From NCBI GenBank assembly GCA_034421095.1, contig DAOUKR010000026.1, positions 124,001 through 188,000 on the forward strand: a stretch of DNA of 64,000 nucleotides, given 5' to 3'. A model generated the notes under the pieces. The model was not told the origin of the DNA and ran no database searches. It was given only the letters and a program-made list of their open reading frames with translations. Source of the DNA: JAGWBG01 sp034421095 (GTDB taxonomy: Bacteria; Chloroflexota; Dehalococcoidia; Lucifugimonadales; JAGWBF01). Both the position numbers and the translations under genes were made by a program. This document shows positions 1 through 8,989 of this stretch, one piece after another. The first letter of the stretch is position 1; every line of letters begins with the position of its first letter.

Positions 1-65
1 GGATACAGTCCTTATTAAGGAGTTGGAATGGCGAATGTCGCTTCTTCTAGCGAGCCGATTGCACC

Positions 66-509
66 CTAGTAGTGGCGCAGTTCGACCACGTTGTCCTCGG
101 GGTCGTAGATGTACAGCGAGATTCCATCCCCGTGGGAACCCCAGCGCTTGCCTGGCCCGGCCTGAATCTCGACGCCCAGCTCCTCGAATTTGGCCTTGAG
201 CTCATCCATGTCCGTTGGCTCGATGACCATGCAGAAGTGGTCCTGGTTGCGTGCCCCGTCTTTGGATATAGGCCCTTGGTCGGACCCAAAGAAGTCAATT
301 ATGGTGTCGGCGTTGAGCCGCGCCGATGGGAACCTTACCTCACCCGCTTTCCACTGCTCGACCCGTTCGGCTTTGAGGCCCAGCACGTCCGTGTAGAATC
401 TGAGGGACCTCTCCACGTCCTCACATCTCAGGACTATGTGGTCCATCTCGGTTATCTTTACCAGTGGCTGAGACTTCGCCGGGGCTTGCTCTTCCGTCCG
501 TGTTGACAT
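66..509 (-). CDS. VOC (glyoxalase/bleomycin-resistance) family protein
   Basis: A 147-residue single-domain vicinal-oxygen-chelate protein. The first beta strand carries His24 (MDHIVL), a second His is at about 91 (QDHF) and the final strand has Glu143 (VVELRHY). These are the positions of the metal ligands in glyoxalase and dioxygenase relatives, so it should bind a divalent metal; the substrate is unknown. The start at 509 is chosen because AGGAGGT lies 5 bases upstream; a longer open frame to 575 has no such site. The gene is transcribed in the same direction as the next gene upstream (641-1012), 131 bases away. The family assignment is firm and the reaction is not. Confidence 0.85.
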   Translation of the reverse strand: MSTRTEEQAPAKSQPLVKITEMDHIVLRCEDVERSLRFYTDVLGLKAERVEQWKAGEVRFPSARLNADTIIDFFGSDQGPISKDGARNQDHFCMVIEPTDMDELKAKFEELGVEIQAGPGKRWGSHGDGISLYIYDPEDNVVELRHY

Positions 510-640
510 TCCACACCTCCTGAATCTTGTGTACAGGCTAGGATATTCAGTCGCCCGATGGTTAATCAGGTACATTGTACTTGCGGGCCCTGACCCTGTC
601 CAGGCTCACCCGAGACTTCGGGTTGGCGGGGGATCATGGA

Positions 641-1012
641 CTACGGTTCCACAAACTCTACACTTACCAGGGGGCTTTTCTCCACGAACACATCTACATC
701 TATACCCCGCCTGCCCTCGAACCGGTCCTTCATTTGCTGGAAGATCTCTCGGCGCCGGGTCTTGTCTGTGATAGGTGTGGCCCTGGCGGGCAGGTCCGCC
801 TGTGCGCTGCCCTTGAGGTGGAAGGTGAACTGGGGGTTGGCTATCATGTTGGCATACCAGTCCCGGCGCTCAGGCAAGCCTGTGATGTATACTTGACCAT
901 CCATATTATGGAACCATATTTCATTGCGGTGTGACCTACCGGACTTCCTGCCTGTCGTTGTGATGTCTATCACCAGGTCATTCTCCAGGGCACTTCTGAC
1001 TGCATCATCCAT
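641..1012 (-). CDS. deazaflavin (F420)-dependent nitroreductase-like protein, DUF385
   Basis: A 123-residue split-barrel protein of the F420H2-dependent quinone/nitroreductase group. The features seen are the N-terminal TTGRKSGR segment followed by a basic stretch, VYITGLP in the core, and DWYANMIANPQ, the typical DUF385 signature. Members reduce quinones or nitro compounds with F420H2, or bind flavin or heme. The frame stays open upstream to 1210 but the conserved domain begins only at the ATG at 1012, which has GGAAAGGA about 10 bases ahead, so the extension is left out. F420 use fits the several luciferase-like oxidoreductases in this window but is inferred. Confidence 0.8.
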   Translation of the reverse strand: MDDAVRSALENDLVIDITTTGRKSGRSHRNEIWFHNMDGQVYITGLPERRDWYANMIANPQFTFHLKGSAQADLPARATPITDKTRRREIFQQMKDRFEGRRGIDVDVFVEKSPLVSVEFVEP

Positions 1013-1220
1013 CAGATATTCATCCTTTCCTACTATCTCACGGTCTATCCGGGGTGTTGATAAGATTATAGCAGACCGGGCATTGAAAGCAATGGAGACC
1101 AAGATTGACACGATGTCCGGTTCCGTATAGCATGGATGTGCTTCCACTTTCGGAATCTGAAACTTCGTGACGTATCCGTTCTGTGCCAGGTAGATGGCCA
1201 GCAGCGACAAGGAGCAGAAT

Positions 1221-2447
1221 ATGGCAATTCAGCAAGAGAGATATAGCGTTGGCGGAGTACTTATGCCGCAGCCCTTCAAGATTCGCAGGCTTGGGCATTT
1301 CGGTTTCAACGTCACCAGGATGGAGGAGTGCGTTACCTTCTACAAGGACCTCCTGGGATTCAGAGTGTCCGACATTTTGAATTTCGGTGCCATGCCCGGC
1401 ATGGAGGAGAAGCTTAGGGGTGTCACCGACACCCGTGGCTTTTTCTTCCGGCATAACGGCGATCATCATACCTTTGTCCTCTTCAATACCGGCGTGACGG
1501 ACACCATTATGCCCCCTTATGGCGGTGAAGGCGACGTAACTATTAACCAGATTACATGGCAGACCGGCTCCCTCGCCGAGGTGGTGAACGGCGCTCACTA
1601 CTTCAGGGAGAGGGAGGTCCCCATCATGCGGGTGGGACGGGACATGCCCGGCAGCAACTGGCACGTCTACGTCTACGACCCCGATGGTCACATCAATGAG
1701 TTGTATTACGGCATCGAGCAGGTCGGCTGGAACGGCCTGAGCAAGCCCACGGAGATGTACTACCGGGGGTTCCGCGAGGAGCCCGGCTTGCCCCAGATGT
1801 CCGAGCAGACCGAGCTGGAGGAGGCCATCAGAGACGGAATTGACGTCAACTCAGGGTATCGCTACGAGGAGACACTGCCTGCCGAATACAACGTCGAGGG
1901 CGTGATGCTGCCCAGGCCCTTCAAGATAACCCGGATTGGTCCCGTTAACCTCTTCGTGAAGAACGTGGAGGAGTCGGTGGCATACTACACCGATTCATTG
2001 GGTTTCAGGGTAACCGAGGAGGTCAACTACCAGGGTCAGAGGGTGGTCTTTCTGAGGAACGGGACCGAGCATCACAGCCTGGGCCTCTTCCCCAAGGTGC
2101 TGCGGGAGAGCCTGGGGATGAGCAGCCACACGACGTGTCATTCTTTCGGGGTTGAGGTGGGCAGCTATGAGCAGTTGAGGAACGCCGTGGCTTTCCTGAA
2201 GGAAAAGGGCGTGACCTTCAAGGACGTGCCCCATGAGCTGCACCCCGGAATTGACTACGCCGCTTACGCTACCGACCCTGAAGGACACTGCATACAGCTA
2301 TACTATTACATGGAGCAAATCGGGTGGGACGGTAAGCCCAAGCCCAGGGAGCTACGCCGCCCGACCGAGGTGGGGGCGTGGCCGGAGTCGCTGGAGCCGA
2401 TGTCGGATACCTACGCGGACCAGACGTTCCAAGGCCCTCTGGGATAG
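1221..2447 (+). CDS. tandem two-domain VOC protein (extradiol dioxygenase-like)
   Basis: A 408-residue protein made of two homologous VOC modules, at about residues 15-175 and 225-385, each opening with MxPxPFKI and closing with an EQ(V/I)GW segment. The N-terminal module keeps a plausible metal triad (His in GHFGF, His in DHHTF, Glu in NELYYG). The C-terminal module has Pro for the first ligand (GPVNL) and Gln for the last (CIQLYYY), keeping only the middle His. In ordinary type I extradiol dioxygenases the C-terminal module is the catalytic one, so this arrangement is reversed. The ATG at 1221 has GGAG 6 bases upstream. Ring-cleavage or a related oxygenase function is possible but not shown. 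Confidence 0.82.
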   Translation: MAIQQERYSVGGVLMPQPFKIRRLGHFGFNVTRMEECVTFYKDLLGFRVSDILNFGAMPGMEEKLRGVTDTRGFFFRHNGDHHTFVLFNTGVTDTIMPPYGGEGDVTINQITWQTGSLAEVVNGAHYFREREVPIMRVGRDMPGSNWHVYVYDPDGHINELYYGIEQVGWNGLSKPTEMYYRGFREEPGLPQMSEQTELEEAIRDGIDVNSGYRYEETLPAEYNVEGVMLPRPFKITRIGPVNLFVKNVEESVAYYTDSLGFRVTEEVNYQGQRVVFLRNGTEHHSLGLFPKVLRESLGMSSHTTCHSFGVEVGSYEQLRNAVAFLKEKGVTFKDVPHELHPGIDYAAYATDPEGHCIQLYYYMEQIGWDGKPKPRELRRPTEVGAWPESLEPMSDTYADQTFQGPLG

Positions 2448-2466
2448 GCCAGGCCGGAATCCTGTG

Positions 2467-3507
2467 TCATCCCTGACCGCCTCTTCCGAAGGTATGGATA
2501 ACTCGGCGCGCTGCGCTCACTGCCTCGGAGCCGGGTAACCCGGTGGTTAGGGGTGCCAGGGAGACCCAGTCCGTCAATGCGGTGTTCTCGGCTACCCGCT
2601 CCAGACATTCATCCGCCGTGCCGATGATGGTGATGGCATCTACCATTTCGTCACTGACCGCCCTGACGATGCCCTCTGCGTCGCCAGCGGCCTGGGCCTT
2701 GGTGGCCGTCGCCACCTCCTCGCTGAATCCGTAGTCCTCCAGGGCCTGCCTGTGGTAGTCGAGGCCCAGGTAGGTCTCTGCCAGTTGGCGGCGGACCACA
2801 TCCCGTGCGTGCTGTGCTTCGTCAGGACTGTCGGCGATGCGTATCAGCCTGAAACCCACCATCTCAACGTCATCCGGGGAGCGGCCACCGAGTTTTGCAC
2901 CCTCGGCAAGAGTGGGTATTCCCTGTTCCTTGAGCCAGGGGATGGTGTAGTTCAGGTTGAACAGGATGCCATCGGCCCACCGCCCTGTCTCCCGGACCAT
3001 CCTGAGACGGCTGGCACCAATGAAAATCGGGATACGGGGATGGGGCGGCGGCTCGTGTACCCGATAACCGGAGACGCGGTAGAAACTGCCTTCGTAGTTT
3101 ACCGGAGCGTCCGTCGTGGCCTCCCACAATATGCGAACAAGCTCCACGTACTCGCGCATACGTGAAAGCATGGCGTCTCCCGATATTCCGTGATGGTCTT
3201 CGTTCCACACCCTGGGCATACTGCCCAGACCCAGGATGTAGCGTCCGCCGCTGAGAAGGGCCAGGCTGCGGCAGGCCCGAGCAGTGGTGACGGGGGTGCG
3301 GGTCCAGGTGGCGATGTTGCTGACCAGCTTGATGCGGTTGGTTACTGAGGCTGCGGCGGCCAGCACGGCGTAGGTATCGTGGGTAGAATCACCTGCAGCA
3401 GCGGAATAAAAACCGGCCTCCTCGGCCTCTTGTGCAATGGTTAGCATATCCTTTGGTGGCATACCGGACAGGATTATGCCCATTCGTGGAAGCTTGCTAC
3501 TTGTCAA
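2467..3507 (-). CDS. LLM-class flavin/F420-dependent oxidoreductase
   Basis: A 346-residue luciferase-like monooxygenase-fold protein. The recognisable family features are the N-terminal MGIILSG strand, EEAGFYSAAAGDS, the IKLVSNIATWTRTPVTTARACRS-type segment (only part quoted), and GGRYILGLGSMPR. Such proteins use F420 (methylenetetrahydromethanopterin-reductase-like) or FMN. The start is taken as the TTG at 3507 because AGGAGGT lies exactly 6 bases upstream; the first internal ATG is at 3483 and the open frame runs up to 3573 without a ribosome site. It is convergent with the two-domain VOC gene and divergent from the CMD-family gene. The substrate cannot be read from the sequence. Confidence 0.85.
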   Translation of the reverse strand: MTSSKLPRMGIILSGMPPKDMLTIAQEAEEAGFYSAAAGDSTHDTYAVLAAAASVTNRIKLVSNIATWTRTPVTTARACRSLALLSGGRYILGLGSMPRVWNEDHHGISGDAMLSRMREYVELVRILWEATTDAPVNYEGSFYRVSGYRVHEPPPHPRIPIFIGASRLRMVRETGRWADGILFNLNYTIPWLKEQGIPTLAEGAKLGGRSPDDVEMVGFRLIRIADSPDEAQHARDVVRRQLAETYLGLDYHRQALEDYGFSEEVATATKAQAAGDAEGIVRAVSDEMVDAITIIGTADECLERVAENTALTDWVSLAPLTTGLPGSEAVSAARRVIHTFGRGGQG

Positions 3508-3700
3508 TTGCAGACCTCCTGACGGAACGTCTTTTACCACTCCAAATGTAGCAAAGGGCAGCGCCAAACACAATGGTCATCATCCGGCAGACGAGTTGAC
3601 GAGGCCTGGGGTTGCCAATACAATTGGCAGGTCCGATGCGATTCCTTGCAAGGGTGTAGACGGTCCAACGTGGACAATTCAGGTGTACAGGAGAAGTGAG

Positions 3701-4003
3701 ATGCAGCAGCAACAGCCCGCTTACGTGGCAGCACTAGCCAAGGCCGACCCAGAGCTATCCGAGCACGTCGCTCACCTGCGAGAGCATGTCATTACCGACG
3801 GGGCGCTCTCCGCCAGTGTAAAGACCCTGATGACCATGCTATGCGACGCCATACTTGCCCACCCTGAAGGCGTGCGCGCCCTCTCCAACCGCGCCCGCGC
3901 TCTGGGAGCGACGGAGCAGGAAATAGCCGAGACCGTGCAGGTAGCCTTTCTCATGGGAGGACTCCCAGCCCTGGTCACCGGCTGTAACGCCTTCCAGGAG
4001 TAG
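3701..4003 (+). CDS. carboxymuconolactone decarboxylase (CMD/AhpD-like) family protein
   Basis: A 100-residue all-helical protein with the CMD-family layout: a helix ending MLCDAILAH, then ALGATEQEIAETVQVAFLMGG, the usual second-helix motif. The CxxC pair of peroxidase-active AhpD proteins is not seen: one Cys lies 6 residues before the His, where the family normally has Cys at 4 and 7 before it. A thiol peroxidase role is therefore doubtful. The ATG at 3701 has AGGAG 7 bases upstream. It is read divergently from the luciferase-like gene and about 190 bases before recN. Confidence 0.75.
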   Translation: MQQQQPAYVAALAKADPELSEHVAHLREHVITDGALSASVKTLMTMLCDAILAHPEGVRALSNRARALGATEQEIAETVQVAFLMGGLPALVTGCNAFQE

Positions 4004-4190
4004 CTATCTCTGTATAATAGGGAACGCTACACTGTTGTGGCCAATGCCCTCCCATACGGCATCCTCCTCGATGGAAGGTTGGACTTCTTTGAAAAGCATC
4101 CGAGTTGAGGCACGTGTTACTTGAATCCCCTGACCCCGCTCGCTATTCTGAGAGCACCAGTCCCGCCAGGCGGGGTTCTTGGACGTCACC

Positions 4191-5960
4191 ATGCTCAGAC
4201 TTCTCAGCGTCACCAACTTCGCCACCATAGAGCAGCTTGAAATGGAGCTAGCGCCGGGCTTTAACGTGCTGACCGGGGAGACCGGCGCAGGCAAGTCCAT
4301 CATCGTGGATGCGTTGAGCCTTCTTCTGGGTGGGCGCGCTGATGGCGGTATGGTGCGCTCCGGTGCCCGACGCTCCAGGGTAGAGGGCGTCTTTCTACTC
4401 GACGGCGATCTCGTGCAGAAAATCAACCTTGCTTTGGACGAGTACGAGATTGACTTCGGCGAGGAAGAACTGATTCTCGCTCGCGAGGTCAACCTGGATG
4501 GGCGTAATACGTGCCGTGTGAACGGGCGAATCGTACCTCTCAGGCTGCTGAGCATCCTGGCCGAACACCTGGTGGACATCCACGGCCAGAATCAGCACCT
4601 GTCCCTGTTCCGTGTACCTGAGCACATGGACATACTGGACCAGTATGCCGGGCTGTGGCAGCTTCGGACTCAGGTAGCGCAGACGGTAAACCATCTGACG
4701 GAGGTCCGTCGGGAGCTTGACCAGCTTCGGCGTGAGGAACAAGAGCTTGCCCAAAAGGCGGATTTCCTGAGGTATCAGGTGGGAGAGATTGGCAGCGCCA
4801 ACCTCCGCCCGGCTGAAGATGGAGACCTGACCTTCCAGCGGGACCGGGCCGCCAACGCGGAGCGCATAATCGAGTTGTCCGACCGTGCCTACCGGGCCCT
4901 ATACGACGGCCAGGACAGGGAAAGTTCTGTCATGGACCTTCTGGGACGGGTGTCCCAAGACCTCGCCCAACTGGAACATTTTGACCCCTCATTGAGCCAG
5001 GCCCGCGAGTCGGCGGATGCCTTGGCCCATCAGGTGGATGAATTAGCTCGTACCCTTAGGAGCTACCGCGACAGCATCGAGTACAACCCGGAGCGTCTTC
5101 AGGAGCTTGAGGGAAGGCTGGACCTCATCAGGGGCCTCAAGAGGAAGTACGGCAGCACCATCGAAGAAATCCTGGCCTTTGCCGAGAGGGCCGCCGACGA
5201 CCTGGAGAGGCTGTCCCACAGGGAAGAGCACACGGAGGAACTGAAATCCCGGGAGATGGAGCTTCGAGAGCAGATTGGCAGGCTGGCAGGTCGGCTCTCC
5301 GAGGCCCGCCGCCGTTCGGCGAAGCTCTTGGCTGACGCCATTGCGGAGGAGGTTGCCGGCATGGCCGTGGCACACGCTCAGGTACATGTGGACGTCCGCC
5401 AGTCGTACTCAGGGGACGGTGTACCGGTCGAGACCGGCGACTCCGGCCTGCACGCCACCCTTTCAGATGGAGAAAGCATCCAGAGCTTCGCCTTCAACGG
5501 CACCGGTATAGACTCCGTCGAGTTCTTGGTCTCACTGAATCTGGGCGAACCGCCACGTCCACTTGCCAGGATTGCCTCCGGTGGAGAGGCGTCCCGGCTG
5601 ATGCTCGCCATAAAGACCATCCTGTCTACTGCTGACCGGATTCCGGTGCTGGTGTTCGACGAGGTGGACGCGGGTATAGGAGGACGAGTCGGGAGTGTCC
5701 TGGGCCAGAAGCTATGGGGTCTATCCAGGAGCCATCAGGTGCTATGCGTAACTCATCTTCCCCAGATAGCGTGCTATGCCGACCACCACGTGAGGGTTCT
5801 AAAGCTTGCCTCCCATGACAGGGCTATGACCTCCGTAGAGACTTTAGACGATGAGGCCAGAGTGATGGAACTTAGTCAGATGCTCGGCTCCGACAGTGGT
5901 GCAACCCGCACCAACGCCCTTGAGATGCTGGAGCAGGCAGTCAGGTGGAAAGGGAGCTAA
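4191..5960 (+). CDS. recN: DNA repair protein RecN
   Basis: An SMC-like ATPase of 589 residues, close to the family's usual 550-590. Walker A is GETGAGKS at residues 29-36, the ABC signature is IASGGEASRLMLAIKT, and Walker B is VLVFDEVDAG with a downstream THLPQIA switch. Between the halves is a long heptad-rich region (about residues 160-370) consistent with the RecN coiled coil. It acts early in double-strand break repair. A TTG at 4179 in the same frame (ORF 4 residues longer) is an alternative start; GGAC 6 bases before the ATG is weak in either case. It stands alone on the plus strand. Confidence 0.95.
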   Translation: MLRLLSVTNFATIEQLEMELAPGFNVLTGETGAGKSIIVDALSLLLGGRADGGMVRSGARRSRVEGVFLLDGDLVQKINLALDEYEIDFGEEELILAREVNLDGRNTCRVNGRIVPLRLLSILAEHLVDIHGQNQHLSLFRVPEHMDILDQYAGLWQLRTQVAQTVNHLTEVRRELDQLRREEQELAQKADFLRYQVGEIGSANLRPAEDGDLTFQRDRAANAERIIELSDRAYRALYDGQDRESSVMDLLGRVSQDLAQLEHFDPSLSQARESADALAHQVDELARTLRSYRDSIEYNPERLQELEGRLDLIRGLKRKYGSTIEEILAFAERAADDLERLSHREEHTEELKSREMELREQIGRLAGRLSEARRRSAKLLADAIAEEVAGMAVAHAQVHVDVRQSYSGDGVPVETGDSGLHATLSDGESIQSFAFNGTGIDSVEFLVSLNLGEPPRPLARIASGGEASRLMLAIKTILSTADRIPVLVFDEVDAGIGGRVGSVLGQKLWGLSRSHQVLCVTHLPQIACYADHHVRVLKLASHDRAMTSVETLDDEARVMELSQMLGSDSGATRTNALEMLEQAVRWKGS

Positions 5961-6088
5961 CGCCGCAAGAGACATCTAAATGCTCCAGAGGTTTCAATTC
6001 CCATCGTATGGACAGCATCTCACACGAACCAGGGGATAACTGTGACGTACCAACCCAAGTGGACGATTCATCGGGAGGGTAGGAGAAT

Positions 6089-7081
6089 ATGGCACGCCTT
6101 GGAGTACGTCTGGACCCAGGGCTTCAGTTCACACCACAGGAGATGCTGGAGCTGGTGTCTCTGGTAGAGGAGAAGGGATATGAGACTATCTGGCTTCCCG
6201 AAGGTACAAGCAACGTCCTGATACAGCTAACCGCCTTCGCCACGGCAACCCAGCGTATCAAGCTTGGCACCGGCATCCTCCCTATTTTTCACAGGACACC
6301 CACCCTCCTGGCTATGTCTGCGGGCGATCTGGACGTGATCTCTCGTGGACGCTTCATCCTGGGTCTAGGATCGGGTCATCATCCACTGGTAAGACATGGA
6401 CATGGCGTCCCATTTCGGAAGCCAATGGCCCGTATGCGCGAGACCGTAGAGATAGTCCGACGATTACTTCGGGGAGAACGGGTCACTTATGAGGGGCGCG
6501 TCTTCAAGCTTCAGGATGCAAGTCTGGGTTTCACCCCGTTGCGGCCCGATACACCCATATACCTGGGTGCCCTGGGGCCACAGATGATAGAGTTGGCGGG
6601 AGAGATTGCTGATGGGGTATTGCTGGCCTTCGCATCTTCCGGCTATCTCCAGACGGCCATCGAGCGCCTCCGCCGCGGGGCTGAGAGAGCTGGGCGCAAC
6701 CCTGAGGATATAGACGTAGCGTGCTACCTGAGCACAGCAGTGGTAGACGACCCGGACGAAGCGTGGCCGGTTGCAAGGAGGCAAATCGCCCGCCTCCTGA
6801 GATTGCCCTTCTACAGGACTTACTATGCGCAGAATGGGTTCGCGGAGGAATCCGATGCCATCTCCCAAGCCCTGGACCGTGGAGATGCCGACGCCGCAGT
6901 TGCCGCAGTCAGTGAGGCTATGCAAAGGGAGCTTGCCATAGTCGGCTCCGCCGAGGAGTGCCGTCGCGAGGTTGAGGCCCGCCGTTCTCTGGGTCTGAAA
7001 CTGCCAGTTGTCACACCATTCCCGGTGGGTGATGACTCATTGAGGTCCTTCAAGGCAACAATAAGCGCCTTTTCGGGGTGA
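6089..7081 (+). CDS. LLM-class flavin/F420-dependent oxidoreductase
   Basis: A 330-residue luciferase-like protein: MARLGVRL strand, EKGYETIWLPEG, IKLGTGILPIFHRTPTLLA, and GGRF-like RGRFILGLGSGH, followed by the family helix LAGEIADGVLLAF. It should be a TIM barrel using F420 or FMN; the substrate is unknown. The start has GGAGGGTAGGAGA immediately upstream. An inverted repeat follows the stop at 7089-7118. It is a distant paralogue of the genes at 2467-3507 and 28550-29470 (same fold, clearly different sequence), so these are not recent duplicates. Confidence 0.85.
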   Translation: MARLGVRLDPGLQFTPQEMLELVSLVEEKGYETIWLPEGTSNVLIQLTAFATATQRIKLGTGILPIFHRTPTLLAMSAGDLDVISRGRFILGLGSGHHPLVRHGHGVPFRKPMARMRETVEIVRRLLRGERVTYEGRVFKLQDASLGFTPLRPDTPIYLGALGPQMIELAGEIADGVLLAFASSGYLQTAIERLRRGAERAGRNPEDIDVACYLSTAVVDDPDEAWPVARRQIARLLRLPFYRTYYAQNGFAEESDAISQALDRGDADAAVAAVSEAMQRELAIVGSAEECRREVEARRSLGLKLPVVTPFPVGDDSLRSFKATISAFSG

Positions 7082-7088
7082 GGGTAGA

Positions 7089-7118
7089 GTGCGACCATTG
7101 TACCACCCTCGGTCGCAC
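7089..7118 (+). terminator. stem-loop after the LLM oxidoreductase gene
   Basis: Perfect 8-base inverted repeat GTGCGACC / GGTCGCAC with a 14-base loop, 8 bases after the stop codon. There is no T-run, so it may be a weak or factor-assisted terminator or an mRNA-stabilising hairpin. Confidence 0.45.
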
Positions 7119-7138
7119 CCACCAAGCCACACTTTGCG

Positions 7139-7167
7139 TTGACACTGTCAGGGCAGATTGGTACAAT
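7139..7167 (+). promoter_or_regulatory. sigma70-type promoter for the amidohydrolase gene
   Basis: TTGACA at 7139-7144 and TACAAT at 7162-7167, separated by exactly 17 bases. It lies about 45 bases before the start codon at 7215 and directly after the stem-loop of the preceding gene. Confidence 0.7.
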
Positions 7168-7214
7168 TTTGACTTCAGAGATGTGCGTACATTATGGAAA
7201 GGGGTAACATCATC

Positions 7215-8912
7215 ATGCCAGAGTTCGATCTCGTAATTCGTGGTGGCACAATCGTGGACGGAACGGGCATTCCCCGGTACAAGGCGGACCTGGCTGTGAA
7301 GAACGGCAGAGTAGCCAGGATTAGCGGAAAGATAAGTCCGGGCGGGGCCAGGGAGATAGACGCCAGCGGCTGCATCGTGGCTCCGGGTGCCATTGACCTC
7401 CATACCCACTACGACGCCCAGCTCAATTGGGACCCCTACGCATCCCTTTCGGGGTGGTTCGGGGTGACCTCCCTCACCATCGGCCAGTGCGGTTTCGGGT
7501 TCGCCCCCACACGGCCCGATGACCGGGACCTGAACATGAGGATGATGAACCGTATCGAGGCCATCCCGTTGGACTCCATGCGCAAAGGGATACGCTGGGA
7601 CTGGGAGACCTTCCCGGAGTTCATGGACAGCCTGGAGCGTCAGGGGTTGGGCCTCAACATAGCGCCCTTGTTCCCCTTCTCGCCCATGCGCGGCTACGTG
7701 CTTGGCATGATGGAGTCCCGGGAGCGGACCCAGGTGACGGAGGCCGAGCTAAACCGGATGAAGGAGATATTCTACGAGGCGATGAAGGCCGGTGCCTTCG
7801 GATTCTCCGGGAACAAGGACGTAAACGACCGCCCCGAAGACGGCGGCTTCTTGCCCAGCCACGTGGCCTCCAACGAGGAGTTCCTTGCCCTTGCGGACGT
7901 GCTGGGCGAGTTCGGCGTCGGCTGCCTGGGATGGACCATGGGCGGAATGCAGGATACTCAGGAGGCCCAGTGGCTTCTGGCGGAGATGATAAGGCGCAGC
8001 GGGCGTCCCCTCACCGCAGGAGCCAACAGCACCGACGAGGGCCTGTCCTGGCTTGCAGAGTGCCGCGCCGAGGGTCTCCCGTTGATTAACCAGGAAATCT
8101 CCATGAACTTCATGACCAGGTCCGGCGACGGGTCCGAGTTCACCCTGGCCGAGTACAACCTCTTCGACTACATGCCTAACTGGATCGAGCCGCTGGTGGG
8201 CAGCGCCGCGGAGCGGGCCGTCAAGCTGAGGGACCCCCGGAACCGTGAGCTTATGAAACAGGACGTATTGGACAATCCCAACAACCGAAACAACTACGGC
8301 ACTTTGCAGGTGGTCCAGGTCATGCACGAGCGGAACTACCAGTACGAGGGCATGACCATAGAGGAGCTTGGCAATGCCATGAACAAGCACCCCCTGGACG
8401 CCTGGTTCGACCTCGCCCTGGACGAGGACCTTGAGACCTACTTCAGCCATCCCTTCGGGACTTCCGAGGACGAGACCCGCGAAAGGCTCATAACCAACCC
8501 CTACGCCCATATCTCCATCTCCGACGGTGGCGCCCACACCAGGTACCTCACCATGAGCTCCTGGCCCGTCCACTGGCTGTCCCACTGGTGCCGCGACAAG
8601 GGTACCGTCACCCTGGAGCAGGCCCACTACAAGATAAGCACCCTCCCGGCCTGGATTGCCAGCATGAAGGACCGGGGTATGCTGCGCATAGGCTCCTGGG
8701 CCGACATCATCATCTACAACCAGGAGGAGCTTGGCTACCTCTACGACAAGCCCATCTACGCCCACGACTTCCCGGGCGGGGAGCGCCGCCTGGTGCAGAA
8801 GCCCAGGGGTCTGCTCTACACCATAGTCAACGGCACGGTCACCTTCGAGGACAACGACTGCACCGGCGCACTGCCGGGCAAGCTCCTCCGCAGCTACGAC
8901 ATGGTGGGATAG
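7215..8912 (+). CDS. N-acyl-D-amino-acid deacylase (D-aminoacylase) family amidohydrolase
   Basis: A 565-residue amidohydrolase. The N-terminal beta-sandwich opens FDLVIRGGTIVDGTG. The metal-binding HTHYDAQ at about residue 63 is the D-aminoacylase-type variant of HxH. Later segments are SDGGAHTRY and the C-terminal GSWADIIIYN strand with PRGLLYTIVNG. Members hydrolyse N-acyl-D-amino acids or related cyclic amides. The ATG at 7215 is preferred over the one at 7194 because AAAGGGG lies 10 bases before it. It has its own strong promoter. It may act with the MDR dehydrogenase and hydantoinase genes in amide catabolism, but that is speculation. Confidence 0.87.
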   Translation: MPEFDLVIRGGTIVDGTGIPRYKADLAVKNGRVARISGKISPGGAREIDASGCIVAPGAIDLHTHYDAQLNWDPYASLSGWFGVTSLTIGQCGFGFAPTRPDDRDLNMRMMNRIEAIPLDSMRKGIRWDWETFPEFMDSLERQGLGLNIAPLFPFSPMRGYVLGMMESRERTQVTEAELNRMKEIFYEAMKAGAFGFSGNKDVNDRPEDGGFLPSHVASNEEFLALADVLGEFGVGCLGWTMGGMQDTQEAQWLLAEMIRRSGRPLTAGANSTDEGLSWLAECRAEGLPLINQEISMNFMTRSGDGSEFTLAEYNLFDYMPNWIEPLVGSAAERAVKLRDPRNRELMKQDVLDNPNNRNNYGTLQVVQVMHERNYQYEGMTIEELGNAMNKHPLDAWFDLALDEDLETYFSHPFGTSEDETRERLITNPYAHISISDGGAHTRYLTMSSWPVHWLSHWCRDKGTVTLEQAHYKISTLPAWIASMKDRGMLRIGSWADIIIYNQEELGYLYDKPIYAHDFPGGERRLVQKPRGLLYTIVNGTVTFEDNDCTGALPGKLLRSYDMVG

Positions 8913-8989
8913 ACGCCCGCCCCATGCGAGCTTCAGCCCCCGGATGGGCGACCCGGCTCGCCGGCATCCGGCGTCGAGGTGATTCACAC

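Noticed and set aside
29..70. 13-codon frame behind AAGGAG at the window start
   Set aside because: Too short to support; no recognisable product.
7749..8987. 412-codon minus-strand ORF antisense to the amidohydrolase gene
   Set aside because: Gly/Val-rich antisense translation of a GC-rich gene; no motif.
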